From Curtobacterium sp. TC1 (GTDB lineage Bacteria > Actinomycetota > Actinomycetes > Actinomycetales > Microbacteriaceae), in the NCBI RefSeq assembly GCF_019844075.1, contig NZ_CP081964.1, forward strand, positions 434,001-498,000: 64,000 nt of DNA, written 5' to 3'. Under the pieces are notes generated by a model, which saw nothing but the letters and a program-made list of their open reading frames with translations, was not told where the DNA came from and ran no database searches. The position numbers and the translations under genes were made by a program. Below are positions 40,287-48,937 of this stretch, one piece after another. Position 1 is the first letter of the stretch; every line of letters begins with the position of its first letter.

Positions 40287-41306
40287 GTGACGACGACCAC
40301 GCCGCCGCAGCAGCGCTCCCGCTCCCGTTCCCTGACGGGCCCGGGCCTCGTGCTGCTCACCGTCGTCGTGCTCCTGGGGATCCGGCTGCTGTCCCCGAGC
40401 ATCGGGGCCGCCGGGCTGCCGGACGTCGTGCAGGACTTCCTGACACTGGCGATCAGCGTCGTCGTCGAGTCGCTGCCGTTCGTGGTGCTCGGCATCGTGC
40501 TGTCGATCGTCGTCGAGGTCTGGGTGCCGGTCGGCGCGCTCGAGCGGGTCCTGCCGCAGAACGCCTTCGGCCGTCGCGCCGTGATCTCCCTGATCGGCAT
40601 GCTGTTCCCGGTGTGCGAGTGCGGCAACGTGCCCCTCGCGCGCGGCCTGATGCTGCGCGGGTTCACGCCGGCCGAGGCCGTCACGTTCCTGGTCGCCGCC
40701 CCGATCCTCAACCCGCTCGTCATCATCAGCACTGCGCAGGCCTTCGGCTGGTCCGGGTGGATCCTGCCGGTCCGGATCGTCGGCGGCTTCGTGATCGCGA
40801 ACCTGGTCGGCTGGATCGTCGCCGCGCACCGCCGTCCGGCCGACCTGCTGCTCCCTGCCTTCGAGGCCCGGTGCCGCGCGGCCGTCGGAGCACCCCGGGG
40901 CCTGCACCGATGGCGGCAGAGCGCCGCGCAGTTCGGCGGCGAGACGGCGACGATGATGCCGGCGCTGTTCGTCGGTGCCGGGCTGGCGGCCGCGATCCAG
41001 GTCGCCGTGCCCCGCTCGACCCTGGTCGCGATCGGCTCGAACCCGGTGCTGTCCGTCGCGGCGATGATGCTGCTGGCGATGACGGTGTCGCTCTGCTCGA
41101 ACGTCGACGCCTTCTTCGCGCTGTCGTTCGCCTCGACGTTCCTGCCCGGGTCGATCACGGCCTTCCTGATCATCGGGCCGATCATCGACGTGAAGATGAT
41201 CGCGCTGCTGCGCACGACGTTCCGGGTCCGGTTCCTGGTGCTGCTCGCCGTCGTGTGCGTCCTGTTCGCCGGCGCCGTGGGATTGGTGATGAATGTCCTC
41301 GTCTGA
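40287..41306 (+). CDS. Permease of the PF03773 (ArsP/DUF318-like) family
   Basis: 339 aa, about eight TM helices. The conserved FPVCECGNVPLARGLMLRG with its CxC pair, PILNPLVIISTAQAFGW and the second-half MLLAMTVSLCSNVDAFFALSF with SITAFLIIGPIIDVKMIALL mark this permease family. Members export organoarsenicals or other soft metals, or have unknown substrates. GTG 40287 lies 6 nt after TATCCT (leaderless); a longer upstream frame was rejected. The 3' end overlaps a TIGR03943 gene, its usual partner. Confidence 0.88.
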   Translation: MTTTTPPQQRSRSRSLTGPGLVLLTVVVLLGIRLLSPSIGAAGLPDVVQDFLTLAISVVVESLPFVVLGIVLSIVVEVWVPVGALERVLPQNAFGRRAVISLIGMLFPVCECGNVPLARGLMLRGFTPAEAVTFLVAAPILNPLVIISTAQAFGWSGWILPVRIVGGFVIANLVGWIVAAHRRPADLLLPAFEARCRAAVGAPRGLHRWRQSAAQFGGETATMMPALFVGAGLAAAIQVAVPRSTLVAIGSNPVLSVAAMMLLAMTVSLCSNVDAFFALSFASTFLPGSITAFLIIGPIIDVKMIALLRTTFRVRFLVLLAVVCVLFAGAVGLVMNVLV

Positions 41307-42114
41307 TGCACGCAGCAACGCGCCCGCGTACCTGGGGCTCGGGTCCGTGTTGGCCGTGGCGCTCTGCACGCTGTGGCTGGCACTGGTCGGGCACCTCGAC
41401 CTGTACATCAACCCGCGCTACTCGGTGTTCACGATCGTCCTCGCCGCCGTCGGGGTGCCCGCGTCGATCGCCGGCCTGGTCGTCATCGCCCGGGGGTACG
41501 GCCACACGCACGGCGACGACGCCGACGAGCACGAACACGGACACGGTGGGCGACCGGGAGGCGCGGGTCGCCGCACGCGCATCGCGCTCGGCGGGACAGC
41601 CGCGATCGTCACGATCGGCGTCACCGTCGCGATGCTCGTCCTGCCCCCGACGACGCTCTCCGCCCGCACCGCGCAGCAGCGGAGCGTCGACTCGGCGACC
41701 CTGTCGAACGCCACGGGCTCCGAGGCAGCGGTGTCCCTGCTCGGCAGCGAGGGCGTCGACACCTCGCAGTACGGCGTCAAGGACTGGGCGGCGCTCATCC
41801 GGCAGACCACCGACACCACTGCGCTCGTCGGCAAGCAGGTGCGGCTGTCCGGCTTCGTCGTCCCCGGCCAGGACGGCTCGTTCACGCTCACCCGGTTCGT
41901 GATCAGCTGCTGCGCCGTCGATGCCCAGCCCGTCGGTCTCGGTGTCGTGACGGACGCCGGCGACCGTTCCGACGCGGTGCCCGACGAGGGACAGTGGGTC
42001 ACGGTGACCGGCGCACTCGCAGCCAACCCGGACCAGTCCGCCGACGCCCGCATCGTCATCAAGGCCGCGAAGGTCACCGAGATCGCGCAGCCGAAGGACC
42101 CGTATGAGTACTGA
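41293..42114 (+). CDS. TIGR03943-family permease partner protein
   Basis: 273 aa. Two N-terminal TM helices, a His/Asp/Glu-rich loop (GYGHTHGDDADEHEHGHGG, about 74-92), a third TM, then an external domain with the family motif VRLSGFVVPG and TRFVISCCAVDAQPVGL (adjacent Cys pair). The family is nearly always next to a PF03773 permease. The His-rich loop and CC motif suggest metal handling. ATG 41293 overlaps the permease by 14 bases, indicating coupled synthesis. Confidence 0.88.
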   Translation: MSSSDARSNAPAYLGLGSVLAVALCTLWLALVGHLDLYINPRYSVFTIVLAAVGVPASIAGLVVIARGYGHTHGDDADEHEHGHGGRPGGAGRRTRIALGGTAAIVTIGVTVAMLVLPPTTLSARTAQQRSVDSATLSNATGSEAAVSLLGSEGVDTSQYGVKDWAALIRQTTDTTALVGKQVRLSGFVVPGQDGSFTLTRFVISCCAVDAQPVGLGVVTDAGDRSDAVPDEGQWVTVTGALAANPDQSADARIVIKAAKVTEIAQPKDPYEY

Positions 42115-43513
42115 GGGGCGCCGTGAGCGCCGCCCGGTCGCACACCGGTTCCACCGCCGGTACCTCGCCGTCGTGGTGGTCCTGGCCGTGGTCGCGGCGC
42201 TCGCCGCCGTCGTCGGCTCGCAGCAGGGCCCGCGGCTCCGCGACGTCTCCTACGACGCCAGCGGCCTGGTGTCCCGACCGGCGCAGCGGGTGATCCTGAC
42301 GGCGAACCAGGCCCTGCAGCAGGTGTCCGCCGACGACGTCCGGGTCAGCCCGGCAGCCGCCCACACGGTGACCTCGAGCGGCAACACGATCGCGGTCGAG
42401 TTCGCCGGCCCCCTGGCCTACGACCGCGACTACACCGTGACGGTCGCGAACGTCCGGGCGCCGGGGCAGCGCGCCACGTCGGACCTCACCGCGGCGATCC
42501 GCACCGGCAGCACCGACGTCCTCGCCCTCGTCCCCGGGCAGGCCGGGGCGAAGGACCGCATCGTCCGGCGGTCCCTCGACGCGGGCGGTGCCACCACGGT
42601 CTACGAGGGCACGGCGATCAACGAGTACGCCCGGCTCGGTCGTTCCCTGGTGGTCGTGAGCGGCACGGACGCCAGCTCGTCCGTCGACGTCGTGGCGCTG
42701 AGCGGCGGGGTGCAGGACGACGACACCCCCGTCGAGCACCTCACCCTGCCGTCGTCGCAGGGGCGGGTCACCGCGCTGCACGTCGCCGACGACGGCGCCT
42801 CGTTCGGGTTCGAGTACGCCGACACCTCGACCGGGCAGTCCCGGAACACCGGCCTGTACGTGGTCGACATGACGGGCACGCACCTGCCCACCGCGATCGC
42901 GGCCAACGGCAAGCCGAAGACCGGTGCCGTGCCGATGACGGTCGGGCAGTGGGCCTACGTCCCGCGCACCGAGAGTGCCCTGGTCCGGACGGGCAGCGAC
43001 GACCTGGTGCTCGTCGACATGAGCGGCCGCGCCGATCCGGTCCGGCTCGGCAGCGCCACGTACCTGCACGGGTTCGTCGGCACCGGCACCACGGCCGTGG
43101 TCGAGACCGGCACCGGCATCGAGCGGCTCGACCTGACCGACGGCGCGAAGACGGCGCTGCGGGCCTCGGCCGCCAGCACCGATGCGGCGGTCCTCGGCCG
43201 CATCGCTCCGCTGACGGACGACACGTACCTGCGGGTGCTGGGGGACGTGCGGTCGGACGGGACCGTCTCGGCTCGGATCGTGCGTGTGGACGGGGGACGG
43301 GCCTCCCGGCTGCCGGTGAGCATCCCGGACGACGCGAGCGTCACCGCGGTCTGCCCGTCGCCGAACGGCCAGTTCGTCGCGGTCGCGACGAAGTCGGCGA
43401 CCGACGAGCTGGTGAGCATCGTCGACGCGACCTCCGGCGCGCTCGAGGCGAGCATCGATGCCGGCTCGGTCGACTGGTGCGGTGCCCTGCCGTCGGGCGA
43501 CGAGGTCGGCTGA
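42104..43513 (+). CDS. Membrane-anchored beta-propeller-like protein
   Basis: 469 aa. One N-terminal TM (RYLAVVVVLAVVAALAAVVGS) leaves the rest outside. Residues about 45-135 form an Ig-like domain (ILTANQALQQVSADDVRV...FAGPLAYDRDYTVTVANV), and about 140-469 show repeated strand motifs like TolB/WD-type propellers (VVVSGTDASSSVDVV, YLHGFVGTGTTAVVETG, CPSPNGQFVAVATKS). It overlaps the TIGR03943 gene by 11 bases, forming a three-gene operon. No family name is assigned; it may be the external sensor or binding part of the permease system. Confidence 0.78.
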   Translation: MSTEGRRERRPVAHRFHRRYLAVVVVLAVVAALAAVVGSQQGPRLRDVSYDASGLVSRPAQRVILTANQALQQVSADDVRVSPAAAHTVTSSGNTIAVEFAGPLAYDRDYTVTVANVRAPGQRATSDLTAAIRTGSTDVLALVPGQAGAKDRIVRRSLDAGGATTVYEGTAINEYARLGRSLVVVSGTDASSSVDVVALSGGVQDDDTPVEHLTLPSSQGRVTALHVADDGASFGFEYADTSTGQSRNTGLYVVDMTGTHLPTAIAANGKPKTGAVPMTVGQWAYVPRTESALVRTGSDDLVLVDMSGRADPVRLGSATYLHGFVGTGTTAVVETGTGIERLDLTDGAKTALRASAASTDAAVLGRIAPLTDDTYLRVLGDVRSDGTVSARIVRVDGGRASRLPVSIPDDASVTAVCPSPNGQFVAVATKSATDELVSIVDATSGALEASIDAGSVDWCGALPSGDEVG

Positions 43514-43538
43514 CGGGCAGGCGGGCAGGCGGACAGAC

Positions 43539-43572
43539 GGGAGGCCCGTTGCCGGCCGGCAACGGGCCTCCC
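43539..43572. terminator. Palindromic terminator between convergent genes
   Basis: 17-bp perfect arms without spacer (43539-43555/43556-43572), core GGGAGGCCCGTTGCCGG, with weaker flanking pairs (GACA/TGTC). It is another member of the GGGAGGC family and serves the beta-propeller gene and the alcohol dehydrogenase gene. Confidence 0.8.
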
Positions 43573-43592
43573 TGTCATGCAGGTGGTGACGA

Positions 43593-44639
43593 CTACGCCA
43601 GCGTGGCCGCGTCGATCACGAAGCGGTAGCGGACGTCCGAGGACAGGACGCGCTCGTAGGCCTCGTTGATCTGGTCGGCGCTGATGAGCTCGGTCTCCGG
43701 CAGGATGTCGTGCTCGGCGCAGAAGTCGAGCATCTCCTGGGTCTCCTGGATGCCGCCGATGGCGGAACCGGCCCAGCTGAGCCGGCGCGGGATGAGCGCG
43801 AAGGCCGGGACCTCGAGCGGCTCGGACGGTGCACCGACGTTGACGAGCGTGCCGTCGACCTTGAGCAGGCCGAGGTAGGAACCCATCGGGATCTTCGCCG
43901 AGACGGTGTTGATGATGAGCTCGAAGGAGTTCGCGAGCTTCTCGAACGTCTCCGGGTCCTTCGTCGCGTAGTGGGCCTTCGCACCGTAGCGGAGCGAGTC
44001 CTCCTGCTTCGAGGTGGTCTGGGAGAGGACGGTGACCTCGGCGCCGAGCGCGACGGCAATCTTGACGGCCATGTGGCCGAGCCCGCCCATGCCGACGACG
44101 GCGACCTTCGTACCGGGGCCGGCCTTCCAGTGGTGCAGCGGCGAGTAGGTGGTGATGCCGGCGCAGAGCAGCGGCGCGACCTTCTCGATGTCGAGCGACT
44201 CGGGGACGCGGAGCACGAAGTCCTCGTTCACGACGACGGCCTGCGAGTAGCCGCCCTGGGTGATCGAGCCGTCGGCGGGGTCGACGCTGGCGTAGGTGCC
44301 GATGTTGCCCTTGAGGCAGTACTGCTCCTGGCCGGCGACGCAGTTCTCGCACTCGCCGCAGGAGTTGACCATGCAGCCGACGCCGACGCGGTCGCCGACC
44401 TGGTGCTTGGTGACGTTCTCGCCGACGGCGGTGACGTGGCCGACGATCTCGTGGCCGACGACCTGCGGGTACTGGATGGGGCCCCACTCACCGCGGACGG
44501 TGTGGATGTCCGAGTGGCAGATGCCGGCGTAGGCGATGTCGATCGCGACGTCGTCCGGGCCGACGTCACGACGGGTGATGGTGGTCTTGACGAGCGGCTC
44601 GGTCGCTGACGGTGCCGCGTACGCGTTGACGGTGCGCAA
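43593..44639 (-). CDS. Zinc-dependent NAD(P)-alcohol dehydrogenase (YahK/CAD-like)
   Basis: 348 aa. Catalytic zinc ligands are in GICHSDIH and VGHEIVG, the structural zinc in [17 protein letters not shown], and the Rossmann motif is [12 protein letters not shown]. This matches the cinnamyl-alcohol dehydrogenase/YahK group, which reduces broad aldehydes with NADPH. TTG 44639 is taken because GAGGAG lies six bases upstream and the protein then starts [10 protein letters not shown] as in relatives; the longer frame to 44723 lacks support. It is convergent with the permease operon and has no linked regulator. Confidence 0.92.
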   Translation of the reverse strand: MRTVNAYAAPSATEPLVKTTITRRDVGPDDVAIDIAYAGICHSDIHTVRGEWGPIQYPQVVGHEIVGHVTAVGENVTKHQVGDRVGVGCMVNSCGECENCVAGQEQYCLKGNIGTYASVDPADGSITQGGYSQAVVVNEDFVLRVPESLDIEKVAPLLCAGITTYSPLHHWKAGPGTKVAVVGMGGLGHMAVKIAVALGAEVTVLSQTTSKQEDSLRYGAKAHYATKDPETFEKLANSFELIINTVSAKIPMGSYLGLLKVDGTLVNVGAPSEPLEVPAFALIPRRLSWAGSAIGGIQETQEMLDFCAEHDILPETELISADQINEAYERVLSSDVRYRFVIDAATLA

Positions 44640-44753
44640 TGATCTCCTCGTGGGGGTGCGTTGCGGGCCGGTTCCGGCCCGGAACCAGTCTGATGGAGCG
44701 CGCCACAGCGTGGGAGGTCCCATTGGGGCTCCCCAGTGCGGGAATCGGGGTGC

Positions 44754-45791
44754 TCAGGCCAGCCGTGCGAGCCGCTGCCCCGCGATGGCGGCGAAGCGCA
44801 GCGGATCGGCGAGGGCGTCGTCCGGTTCGCCGGTGGTCTGCGTGGCGAGCACGGTGAGCGAGGCAGCGGCGGCGTAGTCGTCGAGCGACGCCTCGATCGC
44901 GCCGGCGACGAGCATCGACCGAGCCTCGGGTGCGTGCGTCGCCGTGAGCGACCGCACCACCGACGGGACCTTGCCGGCGGCGGACTGGCCGTCGTACCGG
45001 CCCTCGCCGCTGATGACCACGTCGGCGCCGGTGAGCCGATCGGCCAAGCCGAGGACCTCGGCGACGCCGTCCGCACCGCGGGCCAGGGTCGCACCCCAGA
45101 CGAGCAGACCGAAGCCCACGCCACCAGCGGCGCCGGCGCCGGGCGTGGCCGGGTCGACGTCCGGGAACCGTGCGGCCCAGGCGGCCAGCCGCTCGTCGAA
45201 CGCGGCGACGCGCGAGGGCGCGATGCCCTTCTGCGGCCCGAAGACCGCGGCGGCGCCGGTCGGGCCGAGCAACGGCGAGGTCACGTCGGTCAGCACGGTC
45301 ACGCCGAGCGGTGGCAGGGCACGCAGCGCGCCGCGGTCGCCGTCGTGGCCGAGCGCCTCGAGCACGGGCCGTCCGCCGTCGGTCGAGGCACTGCCACCGA
45401 TGCCGAGCACGAGCCCCGTGGCACCGGCGTCGAGCGCGGCGGCGATCGCCTCGCCGAACCCCCGGCTCGTGGCGGTGTCCGGCAGGAGTTCGTCGAGCAT
45501 CGGGAGACCGCTCGTCGCCGCGAGCTCCACCACTGCACGGCCGTCGGGCAGCCGCAGCCAGTGGGTGTCGACGGGTTCGCCGGCCGGACCCGTGACCGTG
45601 ACGGGGACGCGGACCGCGCCGGGGACCGCGGTCGCGAAGGCGTCGAGGGTGCCCTCGCCGCCGTCGGCCATCGGCACGAGCACCACATCGTCGTCGGGGC
45701 GTTCGGTCAGCCAGCCGTCCGCGATCGCCTGGGCGACGGACGCCGCGGTCGCGGTGCCCTTGAACGAGTCCGGAGCCACCACGATGCGCAC
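44754..45791 (-). CDS. Glycerate kinase (GlxK/GarK family)
   Basis: 345 aa. MRIVVAPDSFKGTATAASVAQAI, VPMADGGEGTLDA, ATSRGFGEAIAAALDAGATGLVLGIGGSASTDGG and GPQKGIAPSRVAAFD are class II glycerate kinase signatures. It phosphorylates D-glycerate from glyoxylate or glycolate metabolism. GTG 45791 has TACGGT ending 6 nt upstream, a leaderless start; the frame upstream to 45848 reaches into the iron box and was rejected. It is divergent from the haem operon. Confidence 0.92.
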   Translation of the reverse strand: MRIVVAPDSFKGTATAASVAQAIADGWLTERPDDDVVLVPMADGGEGTLDAFATAVPGAVRVPVTVTGPAGEPVDTHWLRLPDGRAVVELAATSGLPMLDELLPDTATSRGFGEAIAAALDAGATGLVLGIGGSASTDGGRPVLEALGHDGDRGALRALPPLGVTVLTDVTSPLLGPTGAAAVFGPQKGIAPSRVAAFDERLAAWAARFPDVDPATPGAGAAGGVGFGLLVWGATLARGADGVAEVLGLADRLTGADVVISGEGRYDGQSAAGKVPSVVRSLTATHAPEARSMLVAGAIEASLDDYAAAASLTVLATQTTGEPDDALADPLRFAAIAGQRLARLA

Positions 45792-45833
45792 GGCACCACC
45801 GTAGCGGGGAGACGGCAACACGTGCTGGACAAG

Positions 45834-45882
45834 GTAGGCAAGGCTCACCTAAGTTAACGGTTAGGTGAGGCTCACCTAACTT
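45834..45882 (+). promoter_or_regulatory. Haem operon promoter with two DtxR/IdeR iron boxes
   Basis: TTAGGTGAGGCTCACCTAA (45861-45879) is a perfect palindrome matching the DtxR/IdeR consensus. GTAGGCAAGGCTCACCTAA (45834-45852) is a weaker copy 27 bp upstream, two to three helical turns away. The strong box fills the 17-base spacer between TTAACG (-35, 45854-45859) and TAACTT (-10, 45877-45882), so Fe-loaded repressor must exclude RNA polymerase. Confidence 0.9.
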
Positions 45883-45909
45883 CACGAACCAGCACTCGGG
45901 ATCATCTCC

Positions 45910-47037
45910 ATGTCGTCACTCCGTCGCGCCCTCACGGCCGCAGCGTCCGCCCTCGTCGTCCTCGCCGTGGCGACCGGCTGCACCGGCGGCGGTACCGGCA
46001 CCGCGGGTGCGACGCAGGCGGCGGGTCGCGGGACGAGCGCGACGGACCCGGCCGCGGGCCTCCGGGCCATCGCCCCGGTGACCGACGCGAAGGACGTGAC
46101 CGGCGAGCGCACCGCGACCCTGGCGACCGACCTGCCGCCGACGGCGAGCACGGTGGACGAGCCCGAGCTGCCCGTCACCGTCACCGACAACCAGGACACC
46201 GAGGTGACCGTCACGAGCGCGGACCGGATCCTCGCGCTCGACATCTCCGGCACGCTGTCGTCCACCGTGTACGGCCTCGGCCTGGGGGACCACCTGGTCG
46301 GACGGGACGTCTCGACCGGCTTCGCGGGCACCGAGGACCTGCCGCTCGTCACCCAGAACGGCCACGAGCTCTCCGCCGAGGCGATCCTCGCGCTCCGGCC
46401 GACGGTGCTGCTGACCGACACCTCGCTCGGCCCGTGGGACGTCGTGCTGCAGATCCGGAAGGCCGGCGTCCCCGTCGTCGTCGTGGACCCGCACCGGGAC
46501 ACCACGAACACCGACGCGATCATCGAGCAGGTCGCGACCGCGCTCGGCGTCCCGGCGACCGGCGACCGCCTGGCCGCCGAGGTGCACGCGCAGGAGCGGG
46601 CCGTCGCTGCGCAGGTGGCCCGGATCGCGCCGTCGGCTCGCGCCGACAAGCTGAAGATGGTGTTCCTGTACGTGCGGGGGAACGCCGGGATCTACTACCT
46701 GTTCGGCAGCGAGTCCGGCGCCGACTCGCTCATCGACGCCGTCGGCGGGCGGGACGTCGCGACGGAACAGGACTGGACGGGCATGCGCCCCGTCAACGCC
46801 GAGGCGCTGGTCGCGATGCAGCCGGACCTGGTGATCATGATGACCAAGGGGCTCGAGTCCGTCGACGGCGTCGACGGACTGCTCCAGCGGGTCCCCGCGA
46901 TCGCGAAGACGCCCGCGGGCGAGCACCGCCGCATCGTCGACATGGCGGACACGACGGTGATGAGCTTCGGGCCGCGCACGCCCGAGATCGTGGCCGCGTT
47001 GGCCGCGGCGATCTACGGTCCGGCGGACGCCTCGTGA
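45910..47037 (+). CDS. hmuT: Haem/hemin ABC transporter substrate-binding lipoprotein
   Basis: 375 aa. A lipoprotein signal (LVVLAVATGC, Cys 24) is followed by a Thr/Ala linker and a cluster-8 binding fold: ADRILALDISGTLSSTVYGLGLGDHLVGRDVST, then VFLYVRGNAGIYYLFGSESGADSLIDAVGGRDV. It matches HmuT/BtuF-like hemin receptors, which hand haem to HmuUV. ATG 45910 is about 20 bases after the predicted transcription start, downstream of the iron boxes, so it is induced by iron limitation. Its stop overlaps hmuU (GTGA). Confidence 0.92.
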   Translation: MSSLRRALTAAASALVVLAVATGCTGGGTGTAGATQAAGRGTSATDPAAGLRAIAPVTDAKDVTGERTATLATDLPPTASTVDEPELPVTVTDNQDTEVTVTSADRILALDISGTLSSTVYGLGLGDHLVGRDVSTGFAGTEDLPLVTQNGHELSAEAILALRPTVLLTDTSLGPWDVVLQIRKAGVPVVVVDPHRDTTNTDAIIEQVATALGVPATGDRLAAEVHAQERAVAAQVARIAPSARADKLKMVFLYVRGNAGIYYLFGSESGADSLIDAVGGRDVATEQDWTGMRPVNAEALVAMQPDLVIMMTKGLESVDGVDGLLQRVPAIAKTPAGEHRRIVDMADTTVMSFGPRTPEIVAALAAAIYGPADAS

Positions 47038-48137
47038 CCGTCCGGGAGGAACGGATCGCGCCCGCCACGCACGTCTCCGCCGCACCGGCGGTCACGTCCA
47101 GGTCGCGGGTCGGCCGCATCGCGCTGCTCACCACCGGCCTCGCGGTGGCACTCGTCGTCGCGACGCTGGTGTCGGCGAGCGTCGGACAGCTCGGGATCTC
47201 GCCCGCCGAGGTGCTCCGGACCGTGGGCCGGTCGCTCGGCCTGCCCGTGGACGGCCCCGCCGACGACCTCGTCACCCAGGCGCTGTGGACGATCCGGTTC
47301 CCGCGGGTGGTGATGGCGCTGCTGATCGGCGCCGCGCTCGCCGCAGCCGGTGTGCTCATGCAAGCCGTGTTCGCGAACCCCCTGGCCGACCCCGGCGTCG
47401 TCGGGGTGTCCGGCGGCGCAGCCTTCGGAGCGTGCGCCTCGATCGTGTTCGGGCTGCAGTTCGCCGGGTACTGGACGACGCCGCTGATGGCGTTCGCCGC
47501 GGGCCTGGTCGCGACGCTGCTCGTCTACGGACTGTCCCGCGCCGGCGGCCGCACCGAGGTCGTCACGCTCCTGCTCACCGGCATCGCCGTGAACGCGTTC
47601 ACCGGGGCAGGGCTCGCCTTCCTGACGTTCCTCGGCGACCAGCAGGCGCGCGAGCAGATCGTGTTCTGGCAGCTCGGGTCCCTGAACGGCTCGATGTGGG
47701 ACCAGGCCGCGGCGATCGCCCCCGTCATCGGGGCAGGACTCGTCGGCGCCGTCGTGCTGACGCGCTCGCTCGACCTGCTCGCCCTCGGCGACCGGGCCGC
47801 GCGGCACGTCGGGGTGCGGGTCGAGGCCGTCCGGGTCGTCGCGATCGTCGTGGTCGCCCTGCTCGTCGGCGCAGCGGTCGCGTTCGCCGGCATCATCGCG
47901 TTCGTCGGGCTCGTCGTCCCGCACCTGATGCGGATGGTCATCGGCCCGGCGCACGGACCGCTGCTGCTGGTCTCGACGCTCGGCGGCGCCCTGCTCCTGA
48001 CGATCGCCGACCTGCTCGCGCGCACCCTGGTGCCGTACGCGGACCTGCCGATCGGCATGCTGACCTCGCTCGTCGGCGGACCCTTCTTCTTCTGGCTCCT
48101 GCGCCGTGCCCGCCGACGGTCGGGGGGCTGGGCATGA
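47034..48137 (+). CDS. hmuU: Haem ABC transporter permease
   Basis: 367 aa FecCD-family permease with about ten TM helices. IRFPRVVMALLIGAALAAAGVLMQAVFANPLADPGVVGVSGGAAFGA is the family signature; later GIIAFVGLVVPHLMRMVIGPAHGPLL and PIGMLTSLVGGPFFFWLL. An N-terminal extension of about 30 residues precedes TM1. It forms the channel with HmuV. It overlaps hmuT and hmuV by four bases each. Confidence 0.94.
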   Translation: MTVREERIAPATHVSAAPAVTSRSRVGRIALLTTGLAVALVVATLVSASVGQLGISPAEVLRTVGRSLGLPVDGPADDLVTQALWTIRFPRVVMALLIGAALAAAGVLMQAVFANPLADPGVVGVSGGAAFGACASIVFGLQFAGYWTTPLMAFAAGLVATLLVYGLSRAGGRTEVVTLLLTGIAVNAFTGAGLAFLTFLGDQQAREQIVFWQLGSLNGSMWDQAAAIAPVIGAGLVGAVVLTRSLDLLALGDRAARHVGVRVEAVRVVAIVVVALLVGAAVAFAGIIAFVGLVVPHLMRMVIGPAHGPLLLVSTLGGALLLTIADLLARTLVPYADLPIGMLTSLVGGPFFFWLLRRARRRSGGWA

Positions 48138-48937
48138 TCGAGACGAGCGCTGTCGGCGCCGTGGTCGTGTCCGGGATCGGCGTCGTCATCGACGGACGAC
48201 CGCTGCTCGCCGACGTCGACCTGACCGTGCGCGCGGGCGAGGTCCTGGCGCTCGTCGGTCCGAACGGTGCCGGCAAGTCGACCCTGCTCCGGGCGATCGC
48301 CGGGGACCTCGCCCACAGCGGCACGGTCGCGATCGACGGGGTGCGCACCGGCGGCGAAGCACCGCTCGCCACCGCTCGTCGGCGTGCCGTGCTCGAGCAG
48401 GACACCGCCGTGGCCTTCGGGTTCCGCGTCGGCGAGGTCGTCCGGATGGGCCGGGCGCCGTGGCGGGGGACCCCGCGAGCGGTCGACGACGACACCGTGG
48501 TCGCGCGGGTGCTCGACCAGGTCGAACTCGCCGACCGGATCGACCAGGCGTTCCCCTCGCTGTCGGGCGGGGAGCGAGCCCGGGCCTCGTTCGCCCGGGT
48601 CCTGGCGCAGTCGACCCCGGTGCTCCTGCTCGACGAACCGACCGCCGCCCTCGACCTGCGACACCAGGAGGCCGTGCTGGCCGTCGCCCGCGCACACGCC
48701 CGGGCCGGTGGCGCCGTCGTCGTGGTGCTCCACGACCTGAGCCTCGCCGGGGCGTACGCCGATCGCGTCGCCATGCTCGCCGGCGGCCGGATCGTCGCCG
48801 ACGGCACCCCCACCGACGTCCTGACCGCCGACCGCATCGGCGCCGTCTACCGGCACCCGGTCACCGTCGTGCCCGACCCGAACACCGGCACGCCCGTCGT
48901 CGTGCCGTCCCGAACCCTCCAGGAGGCCTCCTCGTGA
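48134..48937 (+). CDS. hmuV: Haem ABC transporter ATP-binding protein
   Basis: 267 aa. Walker A LVGPNGAGKSTLL, signature LSGGERARASFARVL, Walker B VLLLDEPTAALD and H-loop VVLHDLS are complete. The FecE/HmuV family hallmark AVLEQDTAVAFGFRVGEVVRMGR is present. ATG 48134 overlaps the permease stop and its own stop overlaps the next gene's GTG. It energises hemin import. Confidence 0.94.
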   Translation: MIETSAVGAVVVSGIGVVIDGRPLLADVDLTVRAGEVLALVGPNGAGKSTLLRAIAGDLAHSGTVAIDGVRTGGEAPLATARRRAVLEQDTAVAFGFRVGEVVRMGRAPWRGTPRAVDDDTVVARVLDQVELADRIDQAFPSLSGGERARASFARVLAQSTPVLLLDEPTAALDLRHQEAVLAVARAHARAGGAVVVVLHDLSLAGAYADRVAMLAGGRIVADGTPTDVLTADRIGAVYRHPVTVVPDPNTGTPVVVPSRTLQEASS

